In this document: piece by piece, positions 14,201 to 26,343 of the stretch | How the letters are laid out: every line of letters starts with the position of its first letter | Position numbering within the stretch: the stretch's first letter is position 1 | Notes under the pieces: model-generated | Seen by the model: the letters and a program-made list of their open reading frames with translations, nothing else | The model's database searches: none | What the model was told of the DNA's origin: nothing | Translations under genes and position numbers: made by a program | Origin: Hymenoscyphus infarciens | Lineage: Eukaryota > Ascomycota > Leotiomycetes > Helotiales > Helotiaceae | DNA length: 64,000 bases | Direction of reading: 5' to 3' | Assembly: GCA_001414345.1 (NCBI GenBank) | Contig: LLCB01000215.1 | Span: 40,259-104,258, forward strand

Positions 14201-14900
14201 TATTAGTAGTTTAAAAAGGCTTTAGACTAGAGTTAAAGGTTAAAATTTTAAAAGGTATTATTATTATAGATAAGAGTAATAACTTAACTATATTTATAAG
14301 TCTACTCTTTTTACGTCTTTCTTATTAATAGATTATATATTCTCTTTAATTTATATCTAACTAGTAATTTAAAATAGGTTTCTAGTTCTAGCTAGAAAGT
14401 AAAAGTAAGATCTTCTTACTAAAGTAGAGAGTTAAAAAGTAATTAGCTAGCTAAGTAATCTAATTCTTTAAAAGATTAAAAAAGACTTTAAAATAGTTTA
14501 ACTACTTATTACTAATAATTAGGTCTTATTATCTAAGATCTAGAATAATAAAGAGGTAGTTAAGAATATAATGTTTGTTAATATTTAAATATATTTATAT
14601 AAACTAAGTTACCTAGCTTTTAGTACTATTATTATATCTATAAATAGATACTATATATAATAATCTCTAAATCTTTAAACCTATTATTTTAAATAAGTAT
14701 AAAGCTAGAAGTTAATTTAGAAATAAGTACCTATTTACTTCTATATCTACTAAAGCTTATAATTTAATACTATATTCTTATATACTAAGAATAGTATTTA
14801 TAAGAAACTACTTTCCTTCTATAAGCTTAGAAAGATTAAGTCTAGTTAGGTTATATTTATATAATCTTAGAAAGGAATTTATACTTAAGCTTTTTTATTT
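11250..14900 (-). pseudogene. Gypsy pol remnant (protease, RT, RNase H, integrase)
   Basis: Minus-strand reading shows, from 5' to 3', an aspartic-protease-like part (about 14760-14480), a reverse transcriptase active site of YLDD type (about 13455-13420) followed by a KxVEKVLxxL-like stretch, and an integrase C-terminal region (RPSxKLxxxxIGPF-like, about 11510-11430). It is inactivated by many TAA/TAG stops of RIP type. Confidence 0.8.
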
Positions 14901-17051
14901 TCCTTCTAACTTAGGTTAGAGTTAAAGTACTATTTAGATAGTTATTCTTCTTTAGGTTAATTATCTATCTTATTAATACTAAGAGGATTAAGATAATTAG
15001 GTTTAAAATACCTAGGTTTATTATAATAGTAATACTCTATACTAGTAGAGACTTAGTCTATTAATATAGTCTTTAATTTTTTACTAGTAGAAAATAGTCT
15101 AGAAGTTTATAAAATCTTCTAAGAGATAAGATTAAGTCTACGTAAGAGTAAAGAGGGTTTTAGTATAGAGCTAGGTAAAGATTAAAAAGTACTTATTTTT
15201 TTAAATAATAAGATTATACTAATTAGTTTAGCTATAGTACTAGTTATAGATAACTCTATACTCTAGTACTTTTCCTTATCTAAGGCTAAAAGATCTACTA
15301 CTATTTTATTAAAATTATAATTCTAACTTCTCTTAACTAATATAGAGCTACTTTAGAGCTAATATATAATCTTATTCTATATCTAGTAGAATCTTTCTAA
15401 CTCTAGTATCTTCTTAAGTATAGCTATACTTGAAAAGCGTACTTTAAAATCGAAAAGGGTTTCTCTTATATAACCCTTTCTACTTATTTATAAAGCTTAA
15501 AATTTATTCTAAGTATTCTCTTTCTTATAACTAGTTAAGAAGTAGGAATTAAGAAGCTCTATTATATCTTATTAGTCTTTAAAAGCTATATTACTTATAT
15601 CTAACTTATATTAAAGCTCTAAGTAGTTCTTAGTAAGTTTTATAGTCGTTCTCTAAATAAGAGCTTTATAAGTTTTAAGAGTATAGTAATAGTTAGTGTT
15701 TACTTAGAGTCTATTATATATAGATATCTTTTATTACTTATTATAATAGTCTATTACCTAGGCTATTCTAGATAGCTAAGAGTACCTACTATATCTAAGG
15801 TTTAGCTATAGTATATTTAGCTTTTAGTAGTTATTAACTTATATTATCTAATTTAGGAAGGTTATATTACGTCTAGGCTTTTAGATATACTTCGTAGAGT
15901 TCGGGCTTTTATATTAGCCGACGTATATCGTTGTTTAGTTTCGTACTCTTTATATATTATATAAACCTCTTATATATAGCAGCCTACTCTCCTAGAGTTA
16001 GAAAAGGCTAGTTTAGCCTTTTCTTCTATATTAGAGCCTAGTATTTATATACGTTATTCTACTAAACGTACTCCTTTATACCTCTTCTATAGTTGTATAT
16101 ATTTCGTACTATTATACTTATAAGTAGATTAAGTACTATTATCTTAAGATTGAATTTTCTTTATAATTTTACTTTTAATAGGTTATTAGGCTTTTAGTAA
16201 GTTTTTAGCTTATAATTAAGAAGTAGATTATTATAATTAATATAAAAGAAGAATATTAGAGATAGAGTTTTATATCTAAAGATAGTCTAGTATAATAGAA
16301 GAGTATAAAGAAGGAGTTCGATTTAGTAAGTAGAGACTTAGACTCTAATTATTACCTAGTAAGTGTTTACTAATTTATTAGACTAAATCTACTAATTAGA
16401 CGATTTAGTTATCTTATTACTAGATTCTTTCTTCTTTTTCTTAATCTTTAACCTCTATAGCTTATATTACTCTCTATATCTTATCTATATTTAAAAAGTC
16501 TTATTAGTCTCTCTAGCTTCTAGAAGCTACGCTTTTACCTTTATTATTTTATAACTTTTTATTATTCTTAGAAGTATAGATATAAGCTAGGGACTCTTTA
16601 GTTAGTACTTAACTCTCTTTTCTAATAAGAGACTCTACGCTTAGAAGCGTAGCTTAAGAGAGAACTAGGGTTACTTCTAAATCTAATATATTAAATATTA
16701 ATTAGAGAGATAAAGAAGTTAATTTAAGAGTTTTCTAGATAACTATTATATATTAACTATCTAAATCCTATATAGTAATCTTTATACTAAGAGAGTTATT
16801 AGAATTCTTAAGAATACTTAGTATATTCTAATCTCTTAATATATAAGACACGATTTTTACTAGCTATTTATATAGATACTAAACCCTAGTATTACTAGCT
16901 ATCTAGAAGATCTCTAGAATCCTAGCTATTTAAGAATAGTATTATAATAGTCTAAATCTAGGCTAAATCGAATTTAAAATAAAAAGCGATAATAAGCTTA
17001 AAAGAGATATTATAAAAGCTATTACTAGCGAAGAAGAGTTTTTCCTTTTTA
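14900..17051 (-). pseudogene. Gypsy gag remnant
   Basis: Shares long blocks with 18969-21218, 21578-23827 and 27300-29003 (for example the CTTCTCTAAGTATAGCTATA block). It lies directly inside the 5' LTR on the minus strand, where gag is expected. No zinc knuckle could be resolved after RIP. It is interrupted by the solo LTR at 15742-16126. Confidence 0.65.
15742..16126 (+). mobile_element. Solo LTR (subfamily B) inside the Gypsy gag
   Basis: A 385 bp reverse-oriented LTR copy with TATAAT..ATTATA ends, flanked on both sides by the 5 bp duplication CTTAT (15737-15741 and 16127-16131). Its interior matches the LTRs of the 18610-24186 element (GCCGACGTATAT block) better than those of the host Gypsy. 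It is the third nesting level: solo LTR in Gypsy in Copia. Confidence 0.87.
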
Positions 17052-17437
17052 TATAATAGTATAAAATATATACGACTATAGAAGAGGTATATAGAAGTGT
17101 GTTTAAGATAGAATAATATACGTAAATACTATAGAAGAAAAGGAAAAACTATCTCTCTTTTATACCGAGTATAAACATTTATTTATAAGAGGTCTAAGAC
17201 TACTAAGTCTCGATAATAATAATAACTAAGCTTTTTCTAATATAGCTAATAAAATAAATAGAGGCCTTAAAGCTAAATATATAAGGTTTTAAAGTAAAAT
17301 ATATGATATCTAAATCTTACTCTCTTTAGTATCTTCTATCTTATAAGTATTAGGTTAATCGTAAATCTTAGCTCTAAGATATTAGAGATATTAGTAGGTT
17401 TACGAATACTAGTAATTTAGAATAACTTACTACTATA
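17052..17437 (-). repeat. Right (5') LTR of the nested Gypsy
   Basis: 386 bp subfamily A LTR, paired with 9250-9643 and followed by the TATAC duplication at 17438. Confidence 0.85.
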
Positions 17438-17442
17438 TATAC

Positions 17443-18609
17443 TTATTTAAGAAAATAAGAAAGAGATAAAGATTAAGAGGTTCTCTATTATATAATAATT
17501 TAAATACTCTTTTCTACTTTAAAATAAAGCTATATATAACTTTATATAGAATTACTTAACCTTTCTTATAAATATTAATATTTAATGACTTTATAAGCGA
17601 TTTAGCTACCTATTAATACTAAGATTATAATATATACTAAAGAGAGCTAGGTTCTAAGATTAAAAATATAGAAGTTTACTTAGCTAGTTTAAGTTTATCT
17701 TTTATAATAACTTTAAATTTAATTATAATATTTTAATTAATACTTTCTTCTTTAATAAGTAGATAGTCTTATACTATATAAATAAAGTAATAAGATATTA
17801 AGTAGGTGACCTTTTACTAGATATAAAAATAATAAGTATATAAGAGGTCTTCTAAAGATATTAAATTAATATATATCTTAGAACTCTTAATTATATTATT
17901 ATAGATACTAGAATAAACTTTATTAGAAAGGACTTTATTTACTCTACTATTAGAATAAGTACTATAGTAAGAACTATACTTATAGAAGTATATAATTCGA
18001 TTAGTATAGTAGAGAGATACTATAGACTAATTTAATAGATATATAATATTATATATAAGTAAAAGCTCTATCTCTTATAAAGTTTAGTACTTTAAATAGC
18101 CTTTAAAGTAATTAATAATATAGTAGGCCTAAATAGACTAGTCTCTACTCTATTAGTATATAGAGTATATACTTAAATAGTTATAACCGACGTATCTTTA
18201 TAACCGATTTTAGTAAGATCTAAGACTTATAAAAGAGCTACCTAAGAGGTATAGAAGTAGATTATATCTTATTAAGTTAAAGAAGCTCTTAATATATAAA
18301 ATAAGCTAATTAACTAAGTTAAGAACTTACTTTTAAATTTAGAAGTTTTAGTATAAAGAGAGTATATAAAGTCTTAGATAGAATCTTTTATTTTTTAAGA
18401 GATTAAAAATAAGAACTATATTATATTACTACTAAGTAGTTATATATAATTTTAATCTATAATTATAAAGCTATACTTTATTAAAACTTCTAAAACTTCT
18501 AGAATAGTACTAGTAACTAAGAAAGTTTCTAGTATAGTACTATTTAAAATAATACTATAACTCTATAAAAAGAGAGAAACTTTTAAGTAATAGAGTAGAT
18601 AAGAAGTAG
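17443..18609 (+). mobile_element. Copia segment 2: integrase region
   Basis: With stops ignored, the plus strand reads an integrase with a decayed DxGxNFxSxEF string near 17900-17960, an IxxVERYYR-like string near 18000-18030, and an AFKVINNIVGLNRLVSTLLV-like block near 18100-18165. The last corresponds to the conserved AVKAVNDTAGPDGLVPTLLV stretch of fungal Copia integrases. It ends at AGTAG (18605-18609), the duplicated target of the second insertion. Confidence 0.8.
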
Positions 18610-21600
18610 TATAATTATACGAAATATATACTACTACTAAAGAGGTATATAGAAGTGTGTTTAGTAGAATAATATATATAAATACTAGGCTTTAATATAG
18701 AAGAAAAGGCTAAATAAGCCTTTTCTAACTTTAGAAGTAGATAGCTATATATAAGAGATCAGATAATAAAAAAGAGATCTAAAACCAACTAACGATATAT
18801 ATTAGCTAATATAAAAGCTTAAACTCTATAAAGTATATTTAAAAGCTTAGATATATATAACCTTTCTAAATTAGATAATATAAAATAATAACTACTAAAA
18901 CCTTATATATATAGTATATACTATATAATCTTAGCTATTTAGAATAGTCTAGATAATAAGCTATTATATCTCTCTCTTTTAAAAAAGACTCGTTCTAAGT
19001 CTTCTATCTCTTATTATTTAGAGTTAAATTAGAATAGTATAAGTATTATAATATTTATTATATTTATTAATTTTATTATAAGTAAAAAGGTTAATTAGAG
19101 TCTAAATTATAGCTAATCTAAGTTTATTAATACTTTGTTTATTATAATTATAAGTAAGATATTAGTTTTAAATTAACTTTATAAATACTTATAAAGAGAC
19201 TTTGTTTTTAATTCTTTAATATTAAAAGTAAGTATTTATTTACTTAAAAGAGTATAGTCTAATCTATCTAGTAGATTAGAGAAAGTTTAAAGTAAAATTA
19301 GAAAAAGTTTAAAAGTTAAAGATAAATTTAGAGTAGAGTTAGAAGTTATTTAGTTAAGAGATAGTAATAACTTAGTTAAGAGCTTACTTTAAGAGTATAC
19401 TAATTTATATTTAATTTAAATTTAATTAAAAAAAGAACTTCTAGCTTAGTTAGAAGTAAAAGAAAGTAAGAAAGTAAAGATTATAAGACTCTATTTAGAG
19501 TTAGTAGAGTTTTAGCTAGTTAAAAGACTTAATACTAAATTTAAAAATACTATTTAAAGTTTAAAATAATAAAAAGAGTAGTTTTAGCTAGTTAAAAGCA
19601 AAGTTATTATTAAAGTTTATTAAATTATCTAAGTATCTAGAAATAATAAAAGAGATAGTTTTAGCTAATTAAAAGAGTTATTACTAAAGTTATTATATTA
19701 TCTTATTCTCTTTTATAATTTAAGTCTAAACTAGAGTACTTAAGGTCTTATTTAAAATCTTCTAATTTTAATTCTACTTTAGAAGTAGTAGACGATTTAC
19801 TATTATATTATAAGAAGTTTAGAGCTAAATTAGATAAGAAGAGAGTATTTTAGACTCTAGTACTAATATTTTATAACTTAGTATTTTAGTATATCTCCTT
19901 ATTTATAGCTAAAAGATTAAATACTATTCTAGTAAAGTTACTTTTCTACTCTCTTTTCTTTATAATAGCTAAGTTTTAGAGCTAAGAGATAATCTTTTCC
20001 TATATATAAAAGAACTTATCTAATTTATATACTTCTCTAAGTATAGCTATATTTAAGAAGTAACTTTTAAAATTAGTAAAAGCTTTTTTAGTATTATCTT
20101 ATCTTATTTATAAGAATCTAAATACGTTCTAGGTATCTTCTATCTTATAACTAGTTAAAAAGTAGATATCTAAAAAAGTAACTATCTCTTCTTAATTTAT
20201 AAAAGTAAGGTCTAATTCTAACTTATATCTAGGCTCTAAGTAATTTCTAGCTAGTCTAGTTATTATACTCTAAATAAGAGCTTTATATATTAGAAGTAAA
20301 CTATAGTATTTAGTATTTACTTAAAGTTTATTATATACTAATATCTTCTATTATTAGTATATAGGTAAAATACTATTATCTAAAGATTCGATTTTTTTAG
20401 TTATCTTACTTTTTTAGAGTTAGAAGGTATTTAAAAAGGCTTTAGAGCTATATTAAGTAGAGGTAGATTATTAAAAGGTATTAGAAGTAGCTACTTATAG
20501 CTAAAAGAGGTATAAATTCGAGCTTAGAAGTAGAATAGAGTTTATTTAAAGGTTTAAAAGAGAGTTAGATTAAAGAAAGTTTAAAGTAGTAATTTATTAA
20601 TTTAGAAATATAAGCTTATTTATCTATCTTTCTAGCTTAGCTAGTTAATTTCTTATTTCTTAATTTTCTTCTTTTAAAGCTTATATAACTAACTATATCT
20701 AGTCTATATTTAAGAAGTTTTACTAGTCTTTTTAACTATTATTATTTCTTTAGAATCTTCTAGATCTTAGTATATAAGTACTATTTAAATAGCTTTTAAA
20801 AAGAGAGATAGCTCTAAAAGAGAGTTATTACTTAATACTTTATAGTAGAACTAAATTTAATATCTTTATTAATTTAGAAAGAGAGAGAGAAGATAAGGTT
20901 AGATTTAAAAGCCTTTATAATAACTATAGTATATTAACTTATTTACTAAACCTAGGGTTATTAGAAGCTTTAGAGATACTTAGCGTATTCTACTTTCTTA
21001 ATATATCTATAATATAATTTTTATTAGCTATTTATATAAATACTAAACTCTAGTATTACTAGCTATCTAAGTAGTCTCTAATTACTTAGCTATCTAAGAA
21101 TAGTATCTTTCTAGTTTAAATCTAGGCTAAGTTATATTTAAAAATAAAAGAAGTAATAAAAAGCTTAAAAGAGATTTTATTTATACTATTACTAATAAAG
21201 AAGAGTTTAGTCTTTTTATATAATAGTATAAAATATATACTATTATAGAAGAGGTATATAGAAGTATATTTAGTAGAATAATATATATAAATACTAGGCT
21301 CTAATATAGAAGAAAAGGCTAAATAAGCTTTTTCTAACTTTAGAAGTAGATAGCTATATATAAGAGATCAGATAATAAAAAAGAGATCTAAAACCAACTA
21401 ATAATATATATTAGCTAATATAAAAGCTTAAACTCTATAAAGTATATTTAAAAGCTTAGATATATATAACCTTTCTAAATTAGATAATATAAAATAATAA
21501 CTACTAAAACCTTATATATATAGTATATATTATATAATCTTAGCTATTTAGAATAGTCTAGATAATAGGCTATTATATCTCTCTCTTTTAAAAAAGACTT

Positions 21601-24186
21601 ATTCTAAGTCTTTTATCTCTTATTATTTAGAGTTAAATTAGAATAGTATAAGTATTATAATATTTATTATATTTATTAATTTTATTATAAGTAAAAAGGT
21701 TAATTAGAGTCTAAATTATAACTAATCTAAGTTTATTAATACTTTATTTATTATAATTATAAGTAAGATATTAGTTCTAAATTAACTTTATAAATACTTA
21801 TAAAGAGACTTTGTTTTTAATTCTTTAATATTAAAAGTAAGTATTTATTTACTTAAAAGAGTATAATCTAATCTATTTAGTAGATTAGAGAAAGTTTAAA
21901 GTAAAATTAGAAAAAGTTTAAAAGTTAAAAATAAATTTAAAGTAGAGTTAGAAGTTATTTAGTTAAGAGATAGTAATAACTTAGTTAAGAGCTTACTTTA
22001 AGAGTATATTAATTTATATTTAATTTAAATTTAATTAAAAAAAGAACTTTTAGCTTAGTTAGAAGTAAAAGAAAGTAAGAAAGTAAAGATTATAAGACTC
22101 TACTTAGAGTTAGTAGAGTTTTAGCTAGTTAAAAGACTTAATATTAAATTTAAAAATACTATTTAAAGTTTAGAATAATAAAAAGAGTAGTTTTAGCTAG
22201 TTAAAAGTAAAGTTATTACTAAAGTTTATTAAATTATTTAAGTATTTAGAAATAATAAAAGAGATAGTTTTAGCTAGTTAAAAGAGTTATTATTAAAGTT
22301 ATTATATTATCTTATTCTCTTTTATAATTTAAGTTTAAACTAGAGTACTTAAAGTCTTATTTAAAATCTTCTAATTCTAATTCTATTTTAGAAGTAGTAG
22401 ACGATTTACTATTATATTATAAAAAGTTTAAAGCTAAATTAAATAAGAAGAGAGTATTTTAGACTCTAGTATTAATATTTTATAACTTAGTATTTTAGTA
22501 TATCTTCTTATTTATAGCTAAAAGATTAGATACTATTCTAGTAAAGTTACTTTTCTACTCTCTTTTCTTTATAGTAGCTAAGTTTTAAAGCTAAGAGATA
22601 ATCTTTTCTTATATATAAAAGAACTTATCTAATTTATATACTTCTCTAAGTATAGCTATATTTAAGAAGTAACTTTTAAAATTAGTAAAAGCTTTTTTAG
22701 TATTATCTTATCTTATTTATAAAAATCTAAATATGTTCTAAGTATCTTCTATCTTATAACTAGTTAAAAAGTAGATATCTAAAAAAGTAACTATCTCTTC
22801 TTAATCTATAAAAGTAAAGTCTAATTCTAACTTATATCTAAGCTCTAAGTAATTCCTAGCTAGTCTAGTTATTATACTCTAAATAAGAGCTTTATATATT
22901 AGAAGTAAACTATAGTATTTAGTATTTACTTAAAGTCTATTATATACTAATATCTTCTATTATTAGTATATAAGTAAAATACTATTATTTAAAGATTTAA
23001 TTTTTTTAATTATCTTATTTTTTTAAAGTTAGAAGGTATTTAAAGAGGCTTTAGAACTATATTAAGTAGAGGTAGATTATTAGAAGGTATTAGAAGCAAC
23101 TACTTATAGCTAAAAGAGGTATAAATTTAAGCTTAGAAGTAGAATAGAGTTCGTTTAAAGGTTTAAAAGAGAGTTAAATTAGAGAAAGTTTAAAATAGCG
23201 ATTTATTAATTTAGAAATATAAACTTACTTATCTATCTTTCTAGCTTAGCTAGCTAATTTCTTATTTTTTAATTTTCTTCTTCTAAAGCTTATATAACTA
23301 ACTATATCTAGTCTATATTTAAAAAGTCTTACTAGTCTCTTTAACTATTATTATTTCTTTAGAATCTTCTAGATCTTAGTATATAAGTACTATTTAGATA
23401 GCTTTTAAAAAGAGAGATAGCTCTAAAAGAGGGTTATTACTTAATACCTTATAGTAGAACTAAATTTAATATCTTTATTAATTTAGAGAAAGAGAGAGAA
23501 GATAAGGTTAGATTTAGAAGCCTTTATAATAACTATAGTATATTAACTTATTTACTAAACCTAAGGTTATTAGAAGCCTTAAAAACACTTAGCGTATTCT
23601 ACTTTCTTAATATATCTATAATACAATTTTTATTAGCTATTTATATAAATACTAAACTCTAGTATTACTAGCTATCTAGGTAGTCTCTAATTACTTAGCT
23701 ATCTAAGAATAGTATCCTTCTAGTCTAAATCTAAGCTAAGTTATATTTAAAAACAAAAGAAGTAATAAAAAGCTTAAAAGAGATTTTATTTATACTATTA
23801 CTAATAAAGAAGAGTTTAGTCTTTTTATATAATAGTATAAAATATATACTACTATAAAAGAGGTATATAGAAGTATATTTAGTAGAATAATATATATAAA
23901 TACTAGGCTCTAATATAGAAGAAAAGGCTAAACTAGCCTTTTCTAACTCTAGGAGTAGATAGCTATATATAAGAGATTAGACGATAAAAAAGGAGTCTAA
24001 AACCGACTAATAATATACGTCGGCTAATATAAAAGCTCGAACTCTACGAAGTACGTCTAAAAGCTTAGACGTATATAATCTTTCTAAATTAGATAATATA
24101 AAACAATAACTACTAAACTCTTATATATATAGTATATGCTACGTAATCTCAGCTATCTAGGATAGCCTAGATAATAGGCTATTATA
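18610..24186 (-). mobile_element. Tandem non-autonomous LTR element: LTR-int-LTR-int-LTR
   Basis: Three 359 bp LTRs (18610-18968, 21219-21577, 23828-24186) separate two 2250 bp interiors (18969-21218, 21578-23827). This gives an exact 2609 bp period and a total of 5577 bp. One AGTAG duplication flanks the whole (18605-18609 and 24187-24191). The polypurine tract follows each left LTR, so the sense strand is minus. The interiors resemble the Gypsy gag region and show no pol. Lengths are preserved without indels, while base differences between the two units are C/T and G/A only. This implies tandemisation before RIP. Confidence 0.9.
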
Positions 24187-24191
24187 AGTAG

Positions 24192-26075
24192 AGTAAAGTA
24201 ACTAAGATATTAAATAATATTTACCTTCTCTCTAATATTAACTTTATTAGTTATAAATCTATTAAAACACTAATATTCTAGAATCCTTACTAGAACTACT
24301 CTAGAAGTATAGACGTAGAAGGCTCTAAAAGTATCTAAGGCCTCTTAAATAGTTCTTATAAAGTATTATTCTAATAGTTAAATACTTTTATTAATAATAT
24401 TAACTATATTAGTTTTAAGAATATTAAAACTTTTCTTACTAATTTAAGTAAACTTTATAATATTAAAGTCTTTATAACTAATAATAGTATAATATATATT
24501 AAATTATAATAAAAGGAGATTAATAGATTAACTAATTAAAGTGTTTTTAAGATTATTATTTAGAAGAAGTTATTTCTTAATACTAGAATATTTAGATTAT
24601 ACTTTATAGATAATATTAAATTTAAGAATATAATACTTACTTTTATAAAGTTAAGATTAGTAATCTAGATATATAATAATACTAGAAAGTTACTAGTACT
24701 TACCTAAGCGTCTACTATTTAAAGAGTAAGCTAGAGAATAATCCTTATACTTATTATAATACTTCTAAGCTTATAAGTATTTTTTTAAGTTATTATATAA
24801 GTATATATATAATTATTAACTAATTTAAATTAAAAGTTCTTTATACGCTCTTTAAAGAGTTATTCTTAATAAGAAGATATATTCTTTAAATTAATTAGAC
24901 TACTATATAGTATTCTAGAAGCTAGTAATTATTAGTTTATAATATACTATAAATACTATATTATAAAGCTTATAATAGAATAGTTTCTATTTAACTCTTA
25001 TCTTTTATATACTAAGTTATACTAATATAATAAATAAGTAAAGTTAAATACCTCTTTTAGTATAGTAGGCTTTTAAACTAATAATACTCTTATACTTATT
25101 AATAACACCTTTACTAATAAAGAGGAGGTGATTATTAATAAGACTAGATTTATATCTAAGAAAAGAGAAGAGCTTACTATTAACTATCTAATTAAATTTA
25201 ATAGAGAACTAATTACTAAGTATTAAGATAGCTTTATATCTCTTACTTAGGATTATATAAAATACTTAAATTTAGTATAAAAAGCTTTAACTAAGATATC
25301 TAATATAAAAGAGATATTATAAATAGTAGATACTAAAGATTAATATATTATATAACGTACTAGAGAGATATACTTAGCTATAGTAACTTAATCTAAGACT
25401 ACTTTTAACTTATTATATACTACTTAAACTATTAATTCTTAAGATAATAATATTTTACTTATTAATAAGTAAATTTAATAGTAAATTAATAATACTATAA
25501 AAGAGCTTAAATTTAATAAATTAGATTAATCTTCTCTAAAGTTATACGCTTTTACTAATAGATTATTTACTAATAATAAAGACTTATTATTATAAATCAG
25601 TAATATTATTAATCTTATAGATAAGAATAATAATACTAATATCTTATATTAGTCTTCTACTAAGTATAAGAGAGTTATCTATAGTATTTTAGTATTAGAA
25701 TTATATATAATAAGCTCTAGATTTAACGTTATAGCTTTAATTAAATTAACTTTTAAAAGTATCTTAGGATTTAAGATACTACTTATAATATATACTAATT
25801 TAAAGTCTATTTATAAATATATAGCTAAATTAGATATAACTAAAGAGAGGTAACTAATAATTAGTATTATAAACTTATAAGAGATATATAAGTTAAGAGA
25901 GATTAATAAGATTAAATAGATTAATAGTAAGAGTAATTCTATAAATACTATAACTAAAAAGAGTTACTATAATACTCTATAAAAGTTAACTAATACTAAT
26001 AAGCTAGATATTAACCTTATAGAGTAGATAGAACGAAATAAGAGATAATAGAGAATTAAAATAGAGCCTTCTTAT
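24192..26075 (+). mobile_element. Copia segment 3: reverse transcriptase and RNase H
   Basis: Plus-strand reading through stops gives typical fungal Copia C-terminal landmarks. A RxYxAxxxxPxxxFxLSYAAQ-like region appears near 25350-25440. A NILYWSSTKxKRVxxSxLxLELY-like block lies near 25640-25710. A CTDSKSLYxxxxKLxxTKE-like block, decayed to YTNLKSIYKYIAKLDITKE, lies near 25790-25850. An LxxTNKLDIxxIEWxER-like end lies near 25990-26040. Stops are of RIP type. Confidence 0.82.
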
Positions 26076-26129
26076 TAGTCGAGAATAGAAAATAGAGAGC
26101 TCTAATTAGTTAGATTAGATATATGATTT

Positions 26130-26343
26130 TTAATAATTTTAAATAACTTTAACCTTTTTAGAGAGATACTAGTATTAGTATAACTTAAGAGTAAGTAACT
26201 GCTTAAGATAGTATATATAGGAATATATAACCTTCTTACTTAAGAACTATTTAGATAGGTATTATAGCTAGCTTTACTTAGTATATATAAACGAATATAT
26301 AACTCTTTTTATATCGCTTTTATGACTTTAAGTTATACTAACA
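26130..26343 (+). repeat. Probable Copia 3' LTR
   Basis: Non-coding stretch directly after the Copia RNase H and a purine-rich run. It ends in ..TTATACTAACA, like many Copia LTRs (..AACA end). Immediately after 26343 the sequence jumps into Gypsy homologous to 13980 onward. The left boundary is approximate and no 5' partner was found. Confidence 0.5.

Larger units (their letters stand above)
9250..17437 (-). mobile_element. Full-length Gypsy retrotransposon nested in Copia
   Basis: The 8188 bp element is bounded by LTRs 9250-9643 and 17052-17437. It is flanked on both sides by the 5 bp duplication TATAC (9245-9249 and 17438-17442). The polypurine tract lies beside the left LTR, so the element is minus-sense with its 5' LTR on the right. 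On the minus strand the order is gag (about 17050-14900, interrupted by a solo LTR), protease (about 14760-14480), reverse transcriptase with a YLDDILIY-type site decayed to YLDNILIY (about 13455-13420), and the integrase C-terminal GPFKIL-like motif (about 11510-11430). All frames carry RIP stops. An extra ORF-like segment in the opposite orientation lies between pol and the 3' LTR. Confidence 0.87.
8655..26343 (+). mobile_element. Copia retrotransposon split by two nested insertions
   Basis: Three separated plus-strand segments read in order as one fungal Copia polyprotein: protease region (8655-9249), integrase (17443-18609) and reverse transcriptase/RNase H (24192-about 26070), then a putative 3' LTR ending CTAACA at 26343. 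Removing the two insertions, each bounded by a perfect 5 bp target duplication, rejoins the pieces. The 5' LTR was not recognised left of 8655, so the 5' part is probably lost to or separated by the LINE. Confidence 0.8.
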
